From contig NZ_CP096040.1 of assembly GCF_023935105.1 (NCBI RefSeq), positions 1,116,001 through 1,180,000 on the forward strand: 64,000 nt of DNA, in the 5' to 3' direction. The stretch is from Caulobacter segnis (lineage in GTDB: Bacteria; Pseudomonadota; Alphaproteobacteria; Caulobacterales; Caulobacteraceae). The notes beneath the pieces are model-generated. The model saw only the letters and a program-made list of their open reading frames with translations. It was not told the DNA's origin and made no database searches. This document shows positions 1 to 8,900 of the stretch, one piece after another. The translations under genes and the position numbers were made by a program. How positions within the stretch are numbered: position 1 is the first letter of the stretch; the number at the start of each line of letters is the position of its first letter.

Positions 1-387
1 GGCGGCCATGCGCGGCTTGGTCTTGACCAGGCTCCAGAAGCCGATCCAGGCGGCCAGCAGGCGTGGGTCCAGCACGGGCGGCGCGAAGCTGGCGGTGAGA
101 TAGGCCAGCAGCCGCGCGCGGGGCGTCGGTCCGGCGGCCGCCAGCGCCGCGTCCAGAGCCGTGTCGATCCGTTGACCCACGGCCTCGTAGGCCGAGGCGA
201 TCAGCTCGTCGACGCCCTCGAAATAGTGCCGCAGCAAGCCCGGCGAGACGCCGGCCTCGGCGCAGATGGTCCGCACGCTGGTCCCGCCCACGCCCTCGCG
301 GGCCAGCACAGTCTCGGCGGCGGTCACCAGCGCTTGCCGCCGGACATCGGGCGCTTCACGGGTGAAGGCGGCGCGAGAGACTTTCAC
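1..387 (-). CDS. TetR/BetI-like transcriptional repressor (3' end outside window)
   Basis: A TetR/AcrR-type regulator, expected to bind a palindromic operator as a dimer and let go on binding a ligand. The N-terminal helix-turn-helix is visible at about residues 12-57, with GVSPGLLRHYFEGVDEL as recognition helix and turn; the start of the ligand domain follows to residue 129, where the window ends. The GTG at 387-385 was chosen because it follows the purine-rich GGGGACTTG and leaves a short N-terminal tail as usual in the family. It is the last gene of a minus-strand set, 40 bp after the Rieske oxygenase gene, so it probably controls that set. The palindrome at 3369-3382 before the first gene is a candidate operator (inference). 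Confidence 0.85.
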   Translation of the reverse strand, partial: MKVSRAAFTREAPDVRRQALVTAAETVLAREGVGGTSVRTICAEAGVSPGLLRHYFEGVDELIASAYEAVGQRIDTALDAALAAAGPTPRARLLAYLTASFAPPVLDPRLLAAWIGFWSLVKTKPRMAA

Positions 388-427
388 CAAGTCCCCACCA
401 CACGGTGATCTTGCTGGAGAAAGATGT

Positions 428-1582
428 TCACCAGCCCTCCGGCGGCCTCTGCAGTCGGCTTTCCGGAATCAGCGCCCGCATCTTCCGGCCAAAGCTTCTC
501 AGGGAGACCTCGCTGGTCGCCAGCGGCCCGGCCGTGAACGTGCGCGAGGCCATGCCCTGCTGCACGCGGGCCACCAGTTCGGTGTCCTCGGTGTTGACCT
601 GGCGGTTGATGCGCCAGTTCAGATAGCGCGCCGCCTTCATCTCGCGGCGCGCGTCGGGCAGGGCGTAGGCGATCTCGCGGATCATCGTCTGGGTGGCCGA
701 GACCGGGATGAATTGCATGAAGTCCACCTGGTCCGGATAGATGTCGAAGGCGAAGTTCGGCCACAGCTTGAAATAGGTCCACAGCCGCTTGCGGTCGGCC
801 GGCAGGTGTTCGACGTCGGGCAGCAGGTCCTGGTAGAGGCGCTCGGACGGACTGTCCGACGGTTCATCGATCAGCTGGCCCCACATCTTGTCGACGAAGG
901 TCTTGGCCTCGACGCCATAGCCCTTGCCGAACAGCCGCGTCAGGCCGGGGTGGGCGACCGGGATGTGCAGCCCGTCCGAATAGTTGTCGCTGATATTCTT
1001 CCAGTTCACCGCGCGCGGCCGCAGGGTGACCCGGCCGAACGGCTGCAGGTCCTCGAAGCGGTAGTGCGCGACCTCGTCCTCGTAGGGGGCCATCATGGTG
1101 GCGACGGACGGGCCGTCTCCCCCCTGTTGGTGTTTGGCGATCCGGAGGAAGACGAAGCCGCGCCAGATCTCGGTCTCGATCCGGGACAGGCCCTGCTGGG
1201 CCATGTCCAGCGCCGGATAGTCGTCCCGCATCGGGACGCCGATCAGCCGGCCCTCCAAGTCGTAGGTCCAGGCGTGATAGGGACAGACGATCCGCCCGCA
1301 GCGGCCGACGGGGCCGTCCAGCAGCCGCGCGCCGCGGTGGCGGCAGACATTGGCGAAGGCGCGCACGCCGCCGTCCTTGCCCCGAACCACGACCAGGCTC
1401 TCGCCGACGACGTCGAAGGTATGGAAGTCGCCCGCCTGGGGGATGTCGTTCAGGTGGCAGACGATCTGCCACGACGGGCGGAAGATCTTGTCCTGCTCCT
1501 CGCGGAAGAAGCGCTCGGAATGATAGATCCAGCCGGGCAGACCCCAATCGGCTTGCGGGTCGTCGTTGGGGATCTGGGTCAC
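428..1582 (-). CDS. Rieske non-heme iron oxygenase, alpha subunit
   Basis: Aromatic-ring-hydroxylating or demethylating type oxygenase of 384 residues. The Rieske [2Fe-2S] ligands are C80-x-H82 and C100-x2-H103. The catalytic domain has NWKNISDNYSDGLHIPVAH with iron ligands H206 and H211. Sequence style (WIYHSERFF near the start) is that of quaternary-amine and carnitine-type Rieske enzymes, but the substrate cannot be read. The start was set at GTG 1582: the open frame runs upstream to 1690, but that stretch translates an intergenic repeat (1581-1693). The repeat end supplies GGAGGGGGCAA directly before GTG and may be the ribosome binding site. Electrons need a reductase not seen here. It lies between an FAD oxidoreductase and a TetR gene, probably one operon. 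Confidence 0.88.
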   Translation of the reverse strand: MTQIPNDDPQADWGLPGWIYHSERFFREEQDKIFRPSWQIVCHLNDIPQAGDFHTFDVVGESLVVVRGKDGGVRAFANVCRHRGARLLDGPVGRCGRIVCPYHAWTYDLEGRLIGVPMRDDYPALDMAQQGLSRIETEIWRGFVFLRIAKHQQGGDGPSVATMMAPYEDEVAHYRFEDLQPFGRVTLRPRAVNWKNISDNYSDGLHIPVAHPGLTRLFGKGYGVEAKTFVDKMWGQLIDEPSDSPSERLYQDLLPDVEHLPADRKRLWTYFKLWPNFAFDIYPDQVDFMQFIPVSATQTMIREIAYALPDARREMKAARYLNWRINRQVNTEDTELVARVQQGMASRTFTAGPLATSEVSLRSFGRKMRALIPESRLQRPPEGW

Positions 1583-1693
1583 TTGCCCCCTCCGCGCTGC
1601 GCGCTCCTCCCCCGCAGGGGGAAGAAGGTCGCGGGCCTCCTTCTGCCCCCTTTGGGGGCGGACGACCGCGAAGCGGTCAGGTGGGGGCAAGTG
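1581..1693. repeat. Family C palindromic intergenic element, copy C1
   Basis: About 113 bp, nearly identical in plan to copies near 23127-23239 and 26561-26677. Read on the minus strand it starts CTTGCCCCCACCTGACC, has a GGTCGTCCGCCCCC core, a CTTCTTCCCCCTGCGGGGG hairpin, and ends GCGGAGGGGGCAAG. It lies 10 bp after the stop of the FAD oxidoreductase gene and directly touches the start of the Rieske gene, so it is inside an operon. Confidence 0.85.
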
Positions 1694-1703
1694 CTGAGCA
1701 TGA

Positions 1704-3335
1704 TCACCGCCCCACCACCGACAGCTTCACGGCCGTGGCGAAGTCCTTGTCGCGCAGGATCTCGCGCGCGGCGTTGCGGCCCGGATTGCCCGACACCCCG
1801 CCGCCGGGATGCGTGCCGGCCCCGCACATGTAGAGGCCGGCGATCGGGGCGCGGTGGCTGGCGTGGCCCAGGAACGGGCGGGTGGCCCACAGCTGATCCA
1901 GCGACATGTGGCCGTGCATGATGTCGCCGCCGATCAGGCCGAACTTGCGCTCCAGGTCCAGGGGCGACAGCAGGGTGCGGCCCAGCACCGAGGCCTTGAA
2001 GCCCGGGGCCCACTTCTCGACGGTGTCGATGATCAGGTCGGCGGCGGCCTCGCGCTCGTCGTCCCACGAGCGGCCGTTCGGCAGGGTGGGCGCGAACTGC
2101 TGGCAGAACAGGCTGGCCACGTGCTGGCCCGGAGGGGCCAGGGAGGTGTCGATGGTCGAGGGGATCAGCATCTCGACGATCGGGGCCTTGCTGATCCCGT
2201 CCGCTTTCGCATCGCGATAGGCCGCGTCCATGTAGTCCAGGCTGGGGGCGATCACGACGCCCGACTGATGATGCTCGGCGGTCTCGCGGCCCGGCAGGCA
2301 GGTGAAGCTGGGCAGCTCCGACAGGGCCACGTTCATGCGGAAGGTGCCCGAGCCGTTCTTGTAGCCGTCGACGGCCTTGCGGAAGTCGGCGGCCAGGGCC
2401 GAGGGCGGAACCAGCTTCTTGTAGAGCAGGGCGGGATTGACGTTGGCGCTGACGATCGGGGCCATGACCCGGCGGCCGTCGACCAACTGGACGCCGACGG
2501 CCTTCTTGCCGTCCACCTGAACGGCCTCGACCGGCGCATCCAGCAGGATCTCGACGCCGGCCGCTTCGCAGGCCTTCCCCATGGCCTGGGTAATCGCGCC
2601 CATGCCGCCGACCGCGTGGCCCCAGGCGCCCTTCTTGCCGTTCACCTCGCCGAAGGTGTGATGCAGCAGGACATAGGCCGAGCCGGGCGTATCGGGGCTG
2701 GCGAAGTTGCCGACCACGGCGTCGAAGCCGAAGGCGGCCTTGACCGGATCGCTCTCGAACCAGCCGTCCAGCACGTCGCGGGCGCTCTTGGTGAACAGGT
2801 CCAAGAGGTCGCGCTTGCGCTCGCGCGACAGCATGGCCAGACGCCCGCCCTGGCGCAGGGCGCGCAGCAGGCCCGGCAGGCCGTCGCCCAGGTTCGGCGG
2901 CGTCTCCTGGGCGAAGTCGCGCAGCACGTCGCCGATCTCGTCCAGCATGGCGTAGTAGGCCGGCAGCACCTCGGCGTCGCGGCGGCTGAACTTGCGGAAT
3001 TCCTCCTGGGTGCGCTCCAGGCCCCCACCCAGCTTCAGATATTTGTCGTCCGACAGCGGCAGGAAGTTCGAGATCGGCCGTTCCAGGAAGGTCAGGCCGT
3101 AGTCGCGCAGGCCCATGTCGGCGATCACGCGCGGGTTCAGCAGGCTGACGGTATAGCTGGCTACGGAGTTGCGGAAGCCGGGGTGGAACTCCTCGGTCAC
3201 CGCCGCCCCGCCGACCACGCCCCGCGCCTCGCAGACCGTGACCTTCAAGCCGGCCTTGGCCAGGTAGAAGGCGCAGACCAGGCCGTTGTGACCCCCGCCG
3301 ATGATCACGGCGTCGCGCGTGGTGGTGACGGACAT
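1704..3335 (-). CDS. FAD-dependent oxidoreductase, CrtI/PYROXD2-like
   Basis: A 543-residue flavoprotein of the phytoene-desaturase-like amine oxidase fold. The dinucleotide-binding motif is at residues 9-37 (VIIGGGHNGLVCAFYLAKAG), and the C-terminal FAD motif is LYMCGAGTHPGGGVSG near residue 505. Members of this group oxidise or desaturate diverse hydrophobic or amine substrates; the substrate here is unknown. Start ATG 3335 follows GGGGAGAG at a good distance; the longer open frame to 3428 would run over the promoter region. First gene of a minus-strand set followed by the Rieske oxygenase and TetR. Pairing of a flavin oxidoreductase with a Rieske oxygenase suggests a small catabolic route under TetR control (inference). 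Confidence 0.85.
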   Translation of the reverse strand: MSVTTTRDAVIIGGGHNGLVCAFYLAKAGLKVTVCEARGVVGGAAVTEEFHPGFRNSVASYTVSLLNPRVIADMGLRDYGLTFLERPISNFLPLSDDKYLKLGGGLERTQEEFRKFSRRDAEVLPAYYAMLDEIGDVLRDFAQETPPNLGDGLPGLLRALRQGGRLAMLSRERKRDLLDLFTKSARDVLDGWFESDPVKAAFGFDAVVGNFASPDTPGSAYVLLHHTFGEVNGKKGAWGHAVGGMGAITQAMGKACEAAGVEILLDAPVEAVQVDGKKAVGVQLVDGRRVMAPIVSANVNPALLYKKLVPPSALAADFRKAVDGYKNGSGTFRMNVALSELPSFTCLPGRETAEHHQSGVVIAPSLDYMDAAYRDAKADGISKAPIVEMLIPSTIDTSLAPPGQHVASLFCQQFAPTLPNGRSWDDEREAAADLIIDTVEKWAPGFKASVLGRTLLSPLDLERKFGLIGGDIMHGHMSLDQLWATRPFLGHASHRAPIAGLYMCGAGTHPGGGVSGNPGRNAAREILRDKDFATAVKLSVVGR

Positions 3336-3368
3336 CGGCGCTCTCCCCAGAGTATGGGGGAAGGTTGC

Positions 3369-3382
3369 TATACGATCGTATA
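3369..3382. promoter_or_regulatory. Candidate TetR operator, 14-bp perfect palindrome
   Basis: TATACGATCGTATA is a perfect palindrome 33 bp before the FAD oxidoreductase start, inside an AT-rich patch (CTATTATACGATCGTATAGC on the minus strand) that may hold the -10 box. Size and place suit a TetR-dimer site. Assignment to the TetR at 1-387 is inference. Confidence 0.5.
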
Positions 3383-3396
3383 ATAGGCAAGGGGCT

Positions 3397-3425
3397 GATG
3401 CTCCCCCGCGTCGCGGGAGAGCATC
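3397..3425 (-). terminator. Hairpin after the glutathione transferase gene
   Basis: Arms GATGCTCCCCCGCG and CGCGGGAGAGCATC (one mismatch in 14) around a single T form a strong stem 11 bp after the GST stop. No T-run follows on the minus strand, so it is a stem without the classical tail; it may end or stabilise the GST transcript. Confidence 0.5.
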
Positions 3426-3435
3426 CATACGCCGA

Positions 3436-4077
3436 CTAGGCCGCCTTCACGCTGGGCCGTTCCTGCACCCGCGTCCGCCAGGCCGAGAGCGCCGTGCAGT
3501 CCTCGGGCACGTCGAGCTTGGCGAAGCCGGCGAAGACCAGGCCGCCCAGCACGGTGATGTCGGCCATCGAGAACTGGTCGCCGGCCACATAGGGCTGGTC
3601 GCGCAGGATCTGGTCGAAGTAGCGCATTCCCGCCACGGCGCGGTCGCCCTGCTTGCGGCCGAAGGCGTCGCGGCCGGTCCAGACGGTCTTCTTGCCGTCC
3701 TCGATCTTCGGGCCCAGGCCGGGGGTGGCGTAGTGGAAGTAGTCGGCGACCGCGTCGATCAACTCGGCTTCAGCGCGCTTCTGCATCATGTGGATGACGG
3801 CCTTGTCGCGCGGCGTGGCTCCGGTCAGGGCCGGCTTGCCGTCCAGGTGGTCGACGTACTCGGTGATGGCCGTGCACTCGGAAATGTAGACGCCGTCCTC
3901 GAGCTCCAGCACCGGCACGGTTCCGGAGGGGTTCTTGGCCAGGAAGGCGTCTTCCTTGTGCTCGCCGCCCAGCAGGTCGACCTTCACGAACTCGACCTGG
4001 TCGGTCAGGCCCTTTTCGGCCAGGGCGATCCGCACGCGCAGCGGGTTCGGGAAGCCGGGAACGTCGTAGATCTTCAT
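3436..4077 (-). CDS. Glutathione S-transferase family protein
   Basis: A 213-residue GST. N-terminal thioredoxin-like domain (residues 1-78) with NPSGTVPVLELEDG, the cis-Pro loop, followed by the helical C-terminal domain with YVAGDQFSMADITVLGG (N-capping motif, around residue 150). Such proteins conjugate glutathione to electrophiles or act as isomerases; the substrate is unknown. The start is the inner ATG 4077: the outer ATG at 4089 lies inside the GGAGGAC ribosome binding site that serves 4077. Divergent from a TetR gene at 4181 with two matching operators between them, so expression is very likely repressor-controlled and induced by a toxic or metabolic ligand (inference). Confidence 0.9.
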   Translation of the reverse strand: MKIYDVPGFPNPLRVRIALAEKGLTDQVEFVKVDLLGGEHKEDAFLAKNPSGTVPVLELEDGVYISECTAITEYVDHLDGKPALTGATPRDKAVIHMMQKRAEAELIDAVADYFHYATPGLGPKIEDGKKTVWTGRDAFGRKQGDRAVAGMRYFDQILRDQPYVAGDQFSMADITVLGGLVFAGFAKLDVPEDCTALSAWRTRVQERPSVKAA

Positions 4078-4090
4078 GATGTCCTCCATT

Positions 4091-4114
4091 TATCTACCTA
4101 TCGATAGGTAGATA
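4091..4114. promoter_or_regulatory. Operator 1: perfect 24-bp palindrome before the GST gene
   Basis: Half-site TATCTACCTATC is followed at once by its exact reverse complement. It lies 14 bp upstream of the GST start and 67 bp from the divergent TetR start. A 24-bp perfect palindrome by chance in this GC-rich DNA is very unlikely; a TetR-dimer site is the simple reading. Confidence 0.85.
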
Positions 4115-4154
4115 CGAAATCGGCATAGAGGCTTCCGTCGGCGGCTGTCAACGT

Positions 4155-4172
4155 CTATCTACTGATAGGTAG
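4155..4172. promoter_or_regulatory. Operator 2: second copy overlapping the TetR ribosome binding site
   Basis: CTATCTACTGATAGGTAG matches 15 of 18 bases of the core of operator 1 (CTACCTATCGATAGGTAG at 4094-4111). Its right half runs into the TAGGTAGGAG ribosome binding site of the tetR gene, so bound repressor would block its own gene. Confidence 0.75.
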
Positions 4173-4180
4173 GAGTGACC

Positions 4181-4747
4181 ATGGCGACCAACGACACCCG
4201 CGAGACCATCCTGGCGGCCGCCCAGGCCACGGTGCAGGCCAGGGGCTACAACGCCCTGAGCTTCCGCGAGCTGGCCAAGGACGTCGGCATCAAGAGCGCC
4301 AGCATCCACTACTACTTCCCGACCAAGGGTGACCTGGGGGCCGAGCTGGCGCGGCGCTACACCGACAACGCGGTCGGCTATTTCGAGCAGCTGATCGCCA
4401 AGGGCGGGCCGATCGACGAGACCTTCGCGCGCTACGTGGCGGTGTTTCGCGCCGCGCTGCAGAACGACAACCGCATGTGCCTGTACGGGGTGATGGCGGC
4501 CGAATACGGCGACCTTCCGGAGACGGTGCGGACCGAGGTCGACGCCTTCAGCGAGGCCAACGTCCGCTGGCTGGTTCGTCTGCTCGGCCCGCGCCACCCG
4601 GAGTTGGACACGGCGGTCCTTCGCGACCGCGCCCTGGCCATCTTCGCCGCCATCGAGGGCGCCCAGCTGGTGGCGCGGGGGCGAGGGGACATCGCGGTGT
4701 TCGACCAGACCATGGCGGCCTACCGGGCGGCGAGCCTGACGCCTTAA
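4181..4747 (+). CDS. TetR/AcrR family repressor of the divergent GST gene
   Basis: A 188-residue repressor. Helix-turn-helix at about residues 8-54, with LSFRELAKDVGIKSASIHYY as the DNA-reading part, then a helical ligand and dimer domain. The start is ATG 4181, six bases after the AGGAG, rather than the GTG at 4175 within that site. Two related operators lie between it and the divergent GST gene, one perfect and the other over its own ribosome binding site, which points to joint repression of GST and itself. The ligand is not known. The reverse-strand esterase gene ends 116 bp downstream (convergent). Confidence 0.92.
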   Translation: MATNDTRETILAAAQATVQARGYNALSFRELAKDVGIKSASIHYYFPTKGDLGAELARRYTDNAVGYFEQLIAKGGPIDETFARYVAVFRAALQNDNRMCLYGVMAAEYGDLPETVRTEVDAFSEANVRWLVRLLGPRHPELDTAVLRDRALAIFAAIEGAQLVARGRGDIAVFDQTMAAYRAASLTP

Positions 4748-4863
4748 GGGGATCTCGTGATCCGCCCCACCCCGGTCGCGACTCAGGAAAGCGGACGTTG
4801 CGACGGGATGTTTCGGGCCGGAAGCGGCCGTCCATTTTCAGGGGCGGCCGAGACTGGAGCCGA

Positions 4864-5805
4864 TCACGCCTTCAGATAAAGCCACTGCAGGCCCTGCATC
4901 AGGCCGATCGGGAAGGTGGTTTCGTGGAAGCCGTCTTCCACGACGTTTGTTCTGATCTCCAGCCCCGGATAGGCGCGGCTCTTCAGGATCGCCGCGAGCC
5001 GCGCCTGGTCGGCGACCATGTCGTTGTCGCAATCGGCGCATCCGCCGGGGCCGGGATGTTCCCGCGAACCCGTCGCCAAATAGATCCGGGCCGGCAGATC
5101 CTTGTGGCTCGCCGCGTAGGCCGCCTCGCTTCGCAGGACCGCGCGGTCGGCGAACCAGATCGAAGGGCTAGTCAGGATGTAGTTGCGAAACAGTTCCGGC
5201 TCATGGAACGCCACCCACAGTCCAAAAAGGCCCCCATAGGACTGTCCCGCCAAGGTGCGGTCGGCGCGATCGACGCGATAGCGGGTCTCCACCAGCGGCA
5301 TCGCCGCCTGCTTGAGGAAGGTGAAGAAGGCTTCGCCGCCGCCTGTGACGCCGTTGATCTCATGATCGCGCCACGGCGTCAGGTCGCGTCTGCGGCTGTC
5401 GGCGGGAATCTCGCCCCGCGCGTACGACAGACCGACGATGATGAACTCACGAAACCGCCCATGATTGAAAGGCACGCGCGTCAGCCCTGAAGCGACCTGG
5501 AAGGTGTAAGGGCCGTCGGTGAGATAGAGCACGGGGTACCGGCGGTTCGCATTCTCGGGCTTGTCGTACCCGGGCGGGGTCTTGACGTAGATTTCGTAAT
5601 CCCGTCCCGAGACGGTCGAGCGCAGCGGGATGACCGTGCTGTTCTCGATGACGAAGCCGCCGACCGCGCTCGGCGCGCTAGCGCCAGCCGCGCCCGCGTC
5701 CCGTTCAGCGACGGGCCCCTTGATGGCGGTGGGGCGTCGCGTATCACCGCACGCACTCAGGATCAGGGCCGCCGCGAGGATCGCTAACCTGGGGGAAAAA
5801 CGCAT
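4864..5805 (-). CDS. Esterase D-like alpha/beta hydrolase, lipoprotein
   Basis: A 313-residue alpha/beta hydrolase of the putative-esterase (enterochelin-esterase/esterase-D-like) family. The nucleophile elbow is LAGQSYGG (Ser near residue 200); a C-terminal His in DGFHETTF completes the expected triad. The first 20 residues are a lipoprotein signal with lipobox LSAC, so it is probably anchored in the envelope facing the periplasm. ATG 5805 was chosen because it gives the signal peptide; the frame is open upstream to 5859 without support. GCADCDND near residue 260 holds a local Cys pair. Substrate unknown. Tail-to-tail with the TetR gene. Confidence 0.85.
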   Translation of the reverse strand: MRFSPRLAILAAALILSACGDTRRPTAIKGPVAERDAGAAGASAPSAVGGFVIENSTVIPLRSTVSGRDYEIYVKTPPGYDKPENANRRYPVLYLTDGPYTFQVASGLTRVPFNHGRFREFIIVGLSYARGEIPADSRRRDLTPWRDHEINGVTGGGEAFFTFLKQAAMPLVETRYRVDRADRTLAGQSYGGLFGLWVAFHEPELFRNYILTSPSIWFADRAVLRSEAAYAASHKDLPARIYLATGSREHPGPGGCADCDNDMVADQARLAAILKSRAYPGLEIRTNVVEDGFHETTFPIGLMQGLQWLYLKA

Positions 5806-5941
5806 GGATGCCACCTGACGCACTTCGGAGAGCGGATCAGTACAGCCTTGGCGGCCCAAGGCGAGGCGCCGAAACCAGCTATCCCCAGGGATCTCGCAGG
5901 GGCGGGAATGACGAGCATTGGGGGATTGTGGCGTGCGAGCC

Positions 5942-8900
5942 CTACACCCGCTCGGCCTTCCCCCGCGCCGTCAGCCAGTACATCACCGGCGTCGCCACGC
6001 GGCTCAGCAGGGTGCTGGTCACCAGGCCGCCGATGATGGCGATGGCCAGGGGCGAATAGAGGCCCGAGCGCTCGAAGGCCAGCGGCAGCAGGCCGCCGAT
6101 CGCCGTCACCGAGGTCAGCAGCACGGGCAGGAAGCGGACCTCGCCGGCCTTCTCGATGGCGTCGTGCAGGTTCATGCCCTCGCGGCGCAGCTGTTCGGTG
6201 AAGTCGACCAGCAGGATCGAGTTCTTGATCTCGATGCCGATCAGGGCGATCAGCCCGATCGTCGCCGTGAACGACAGCGAGTAGCCGGTCAGGGCCAGGG
6301 CCAGCACCGCGCCGAACACCCCGAACGGGATGATGCCGGCGACCACGATGGCGGTCTTGAACTTCTGGAACTCCAGAACGAGCACGGCCAGGATACCGAA
6401 CACCGCCACCAGCACCGCCGCGCCCAGGCCCGCGAAGCTTTCCGAGGCGGCCTCGGCCTCGCCGCCCAGCGACATGCGGTAGCCGGGGGGCAGGGGCAGG
6501 TCCTTCTGCAGCCGCGCCACCGCGTCCTGGGTCACGCCCGAGGCCAGGAAGCCGGTGCGGACATAGGAGCTGATGGTCACGGTCCGCTCGCGGTCGAAGC
6601 GATCGATGCGCGAAGGGCTGGACTTGAGCCTGGGCGTGGCGATGGCGTCCAGCGGCGCGGCCAGGCCGTCGGCGGTCGGGACATAGACGCCCTTCAGCGC
6701 CGACAGCGGATTGCGCGGCGCGCCGTCGGCCTGGACCATCGGCAGCCGCACCTTGACCGCGTAGTCGTCGCCGTCGGGATCGCGGAAGCGGCCGGTTTCC
6801 TCTCCCGACAGGGCCAGGCGGGCGATGCGCCGGGCCGCGCCGGCCGGCACGCCCAGGGCGGCGGCCTTGGCCTCGTCGACGCCAAGGTCGAGGTCGGTGC
6901 GGTCCAGGCGCACGGGGTTGGTGACATCGCGCGTGCCGGGCGTGGCCTTGAGGATCGCCTCGGCCCGCGCCGATAGCGCCTTCAGCACGTCCAGGTTCTG
7001 GCCGGTCAGGCGGATGGCGACCGGCGCGTCGATCGGCGGACCGTTCTCGAAGGTCTGGACGCTGATCCGCGCGCCGGGGAAGGCGTTGAAGTCCTTGCGC
7101 AGCCGGTCCAGCACCTGCTCGCTGCGACCTGGCTCCCACCGCTTCAGGCTGACGAACACCTCGGCGAAGGTGGTCGAGCTCTCGCGCTGGCTGCGGTTGT
7201 AGAAGATCTGCGGATTGCCCCGCCCCAGGTTCGAGGCCTCCCAGATCACGTCCGGCTCCTGCTTCAGGCGCCTCTCGACATAGCGCAGCACGCGGTCGGT
7301 GCGGGCCAGGGACGAGCCGTCGGGCGTCTCGATGCGGATCAGGAACTGCGGGGTCTCGGCCGAGGGGAACAGGCTGGAGCCGATCAGCTTCACCAGCGGC
7401 AAGGTCGTCAGGCAGATGGCCAGCAGGATGGCCAGGGTCAGCCACGGCCGCGCCAGGGCCCGGTGCAGCACCGGCCGGTAGAAGCGGTGGATGCCGTCGT
7501 TGACCGCCCGCAGCAGGGCGTTGCCCTCCGGATCGGAGTGCTTGTCCAGCAGGCGGCTGGCCAGGAACGGGATGATGGTCATCGAGACCAGCAGCGAGGC
7601 GGCGATGGTGCACAGCACCGTCACCGGCAGCGACTTGATATAGGCCCCCGAGCCGGCCGGCAGGGCCATCAGCGGCAGGAAGGCCAGCATCAGGGTCGCC
7701 GTGCAGCCCAGCACCGCCAGGCTGATCTGGCGCGTGCCGTTGATCGCCGCCTCGACCCGGTCCTCGCCCTCGCGCACCCGGCGGGCGATGTTCTCGGTGA
7801 TGACGATGCTGTCGTCGACCAAGAGGCCCAGGGCCAGCACGAAACCGGCGATCGACAACTGGTTCAGGGTGAAGCCGAACGCCTGCAGCAGGGTCAGGCC
7901 GATCAGCAGGCTCAGCGGGATCGAGACCATCACCACGACCCCGGCGCGCGGGCCCAGCGGCAGCAGGGTGATCAGCACCAGCGCCAGGGCGATGCCGAAG
8001 TCGCGGAACAGGTTGTTCAGCCGGTGCTTGACGTTCTCGGCCTGGACGAAGCCGCGCTGCATCTTCACGCCGGCCGGCAGGGTCTTCTCGTAGTCATCCA
8101 GCACCGCCTGCACGGCCTTGGTGATCTTGGCGACGTCCTGGCCGTCCTTCTGGGTCACGGTCAGGAACACGGCGCGCTGGCCGTTGAAGCGGGTCAGGTG
8201 CGAGGGCTCCTGCTGGGCCCAGGCCACGGTGGCGACGTCGCGCACGCGGGTCACCTGGCCGCCGATCGAGCGCACCGGCGTGTTGGCCACGGTCGAGAGA
8301 TTCCGGAAGGCCCCGCCGGACTTGACGTTGAAGCGTCGCTCGCCGGCCTGGACGGCGCCGATGGGCGCTTCGGCCCCCGCCTGCTTCAGGGCGTCGGCGA
8401 CCGAGGTCGCGGGCAGTTTCAGGGCCGAGAGGCGGGCCAGGTCCAGGGTCACCTGCACCTCCGACGGCGGCGCGCCCCAGTACTTGGCCTCGCGCACGCC
8501 CGCCACGCGGTCCAGCCGCTCGCGCAGGCGGTCGGCGGTCTTCTCCAGCCGCCGCATCGGCAGGATGTCCGAGGTCAGGGCCACCTGGACGATCGACACT
8601 TCCGAGGTGCGCACCCGCTGGATGTCGAGCAGGGTGAGGCCGGCCGGCAGGTTGCCGCGGATGGCGTTCACCTCGCGGACGACCTGGTCGTACTTGCGCT
8701 CGGCGTCGACGTCCCAGGTGAAGTGGACGCGGACCGTGGCCGCGCCGTCCAGGCTGGTCGACTCGACCTTGTCGATGTTGTCGAGGCCGTCGACGGCGTC
8801 CTCGATCGGGTCGACGACCAGCTGCTCCATCTCCGACGGCTCGGCGCCGGGTAGGACGGCGCGGACGATGACGATCGGGGTGGGGAAGTGCGGGTCCTCG

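Noticed and set aside
5806..5941. Possible small gene between the esterase and the RND pump
   Set aside because: The short frames there have no ribosome binding site or family features; the GGCGGGAATGACG stretch looks like a worn repeat.
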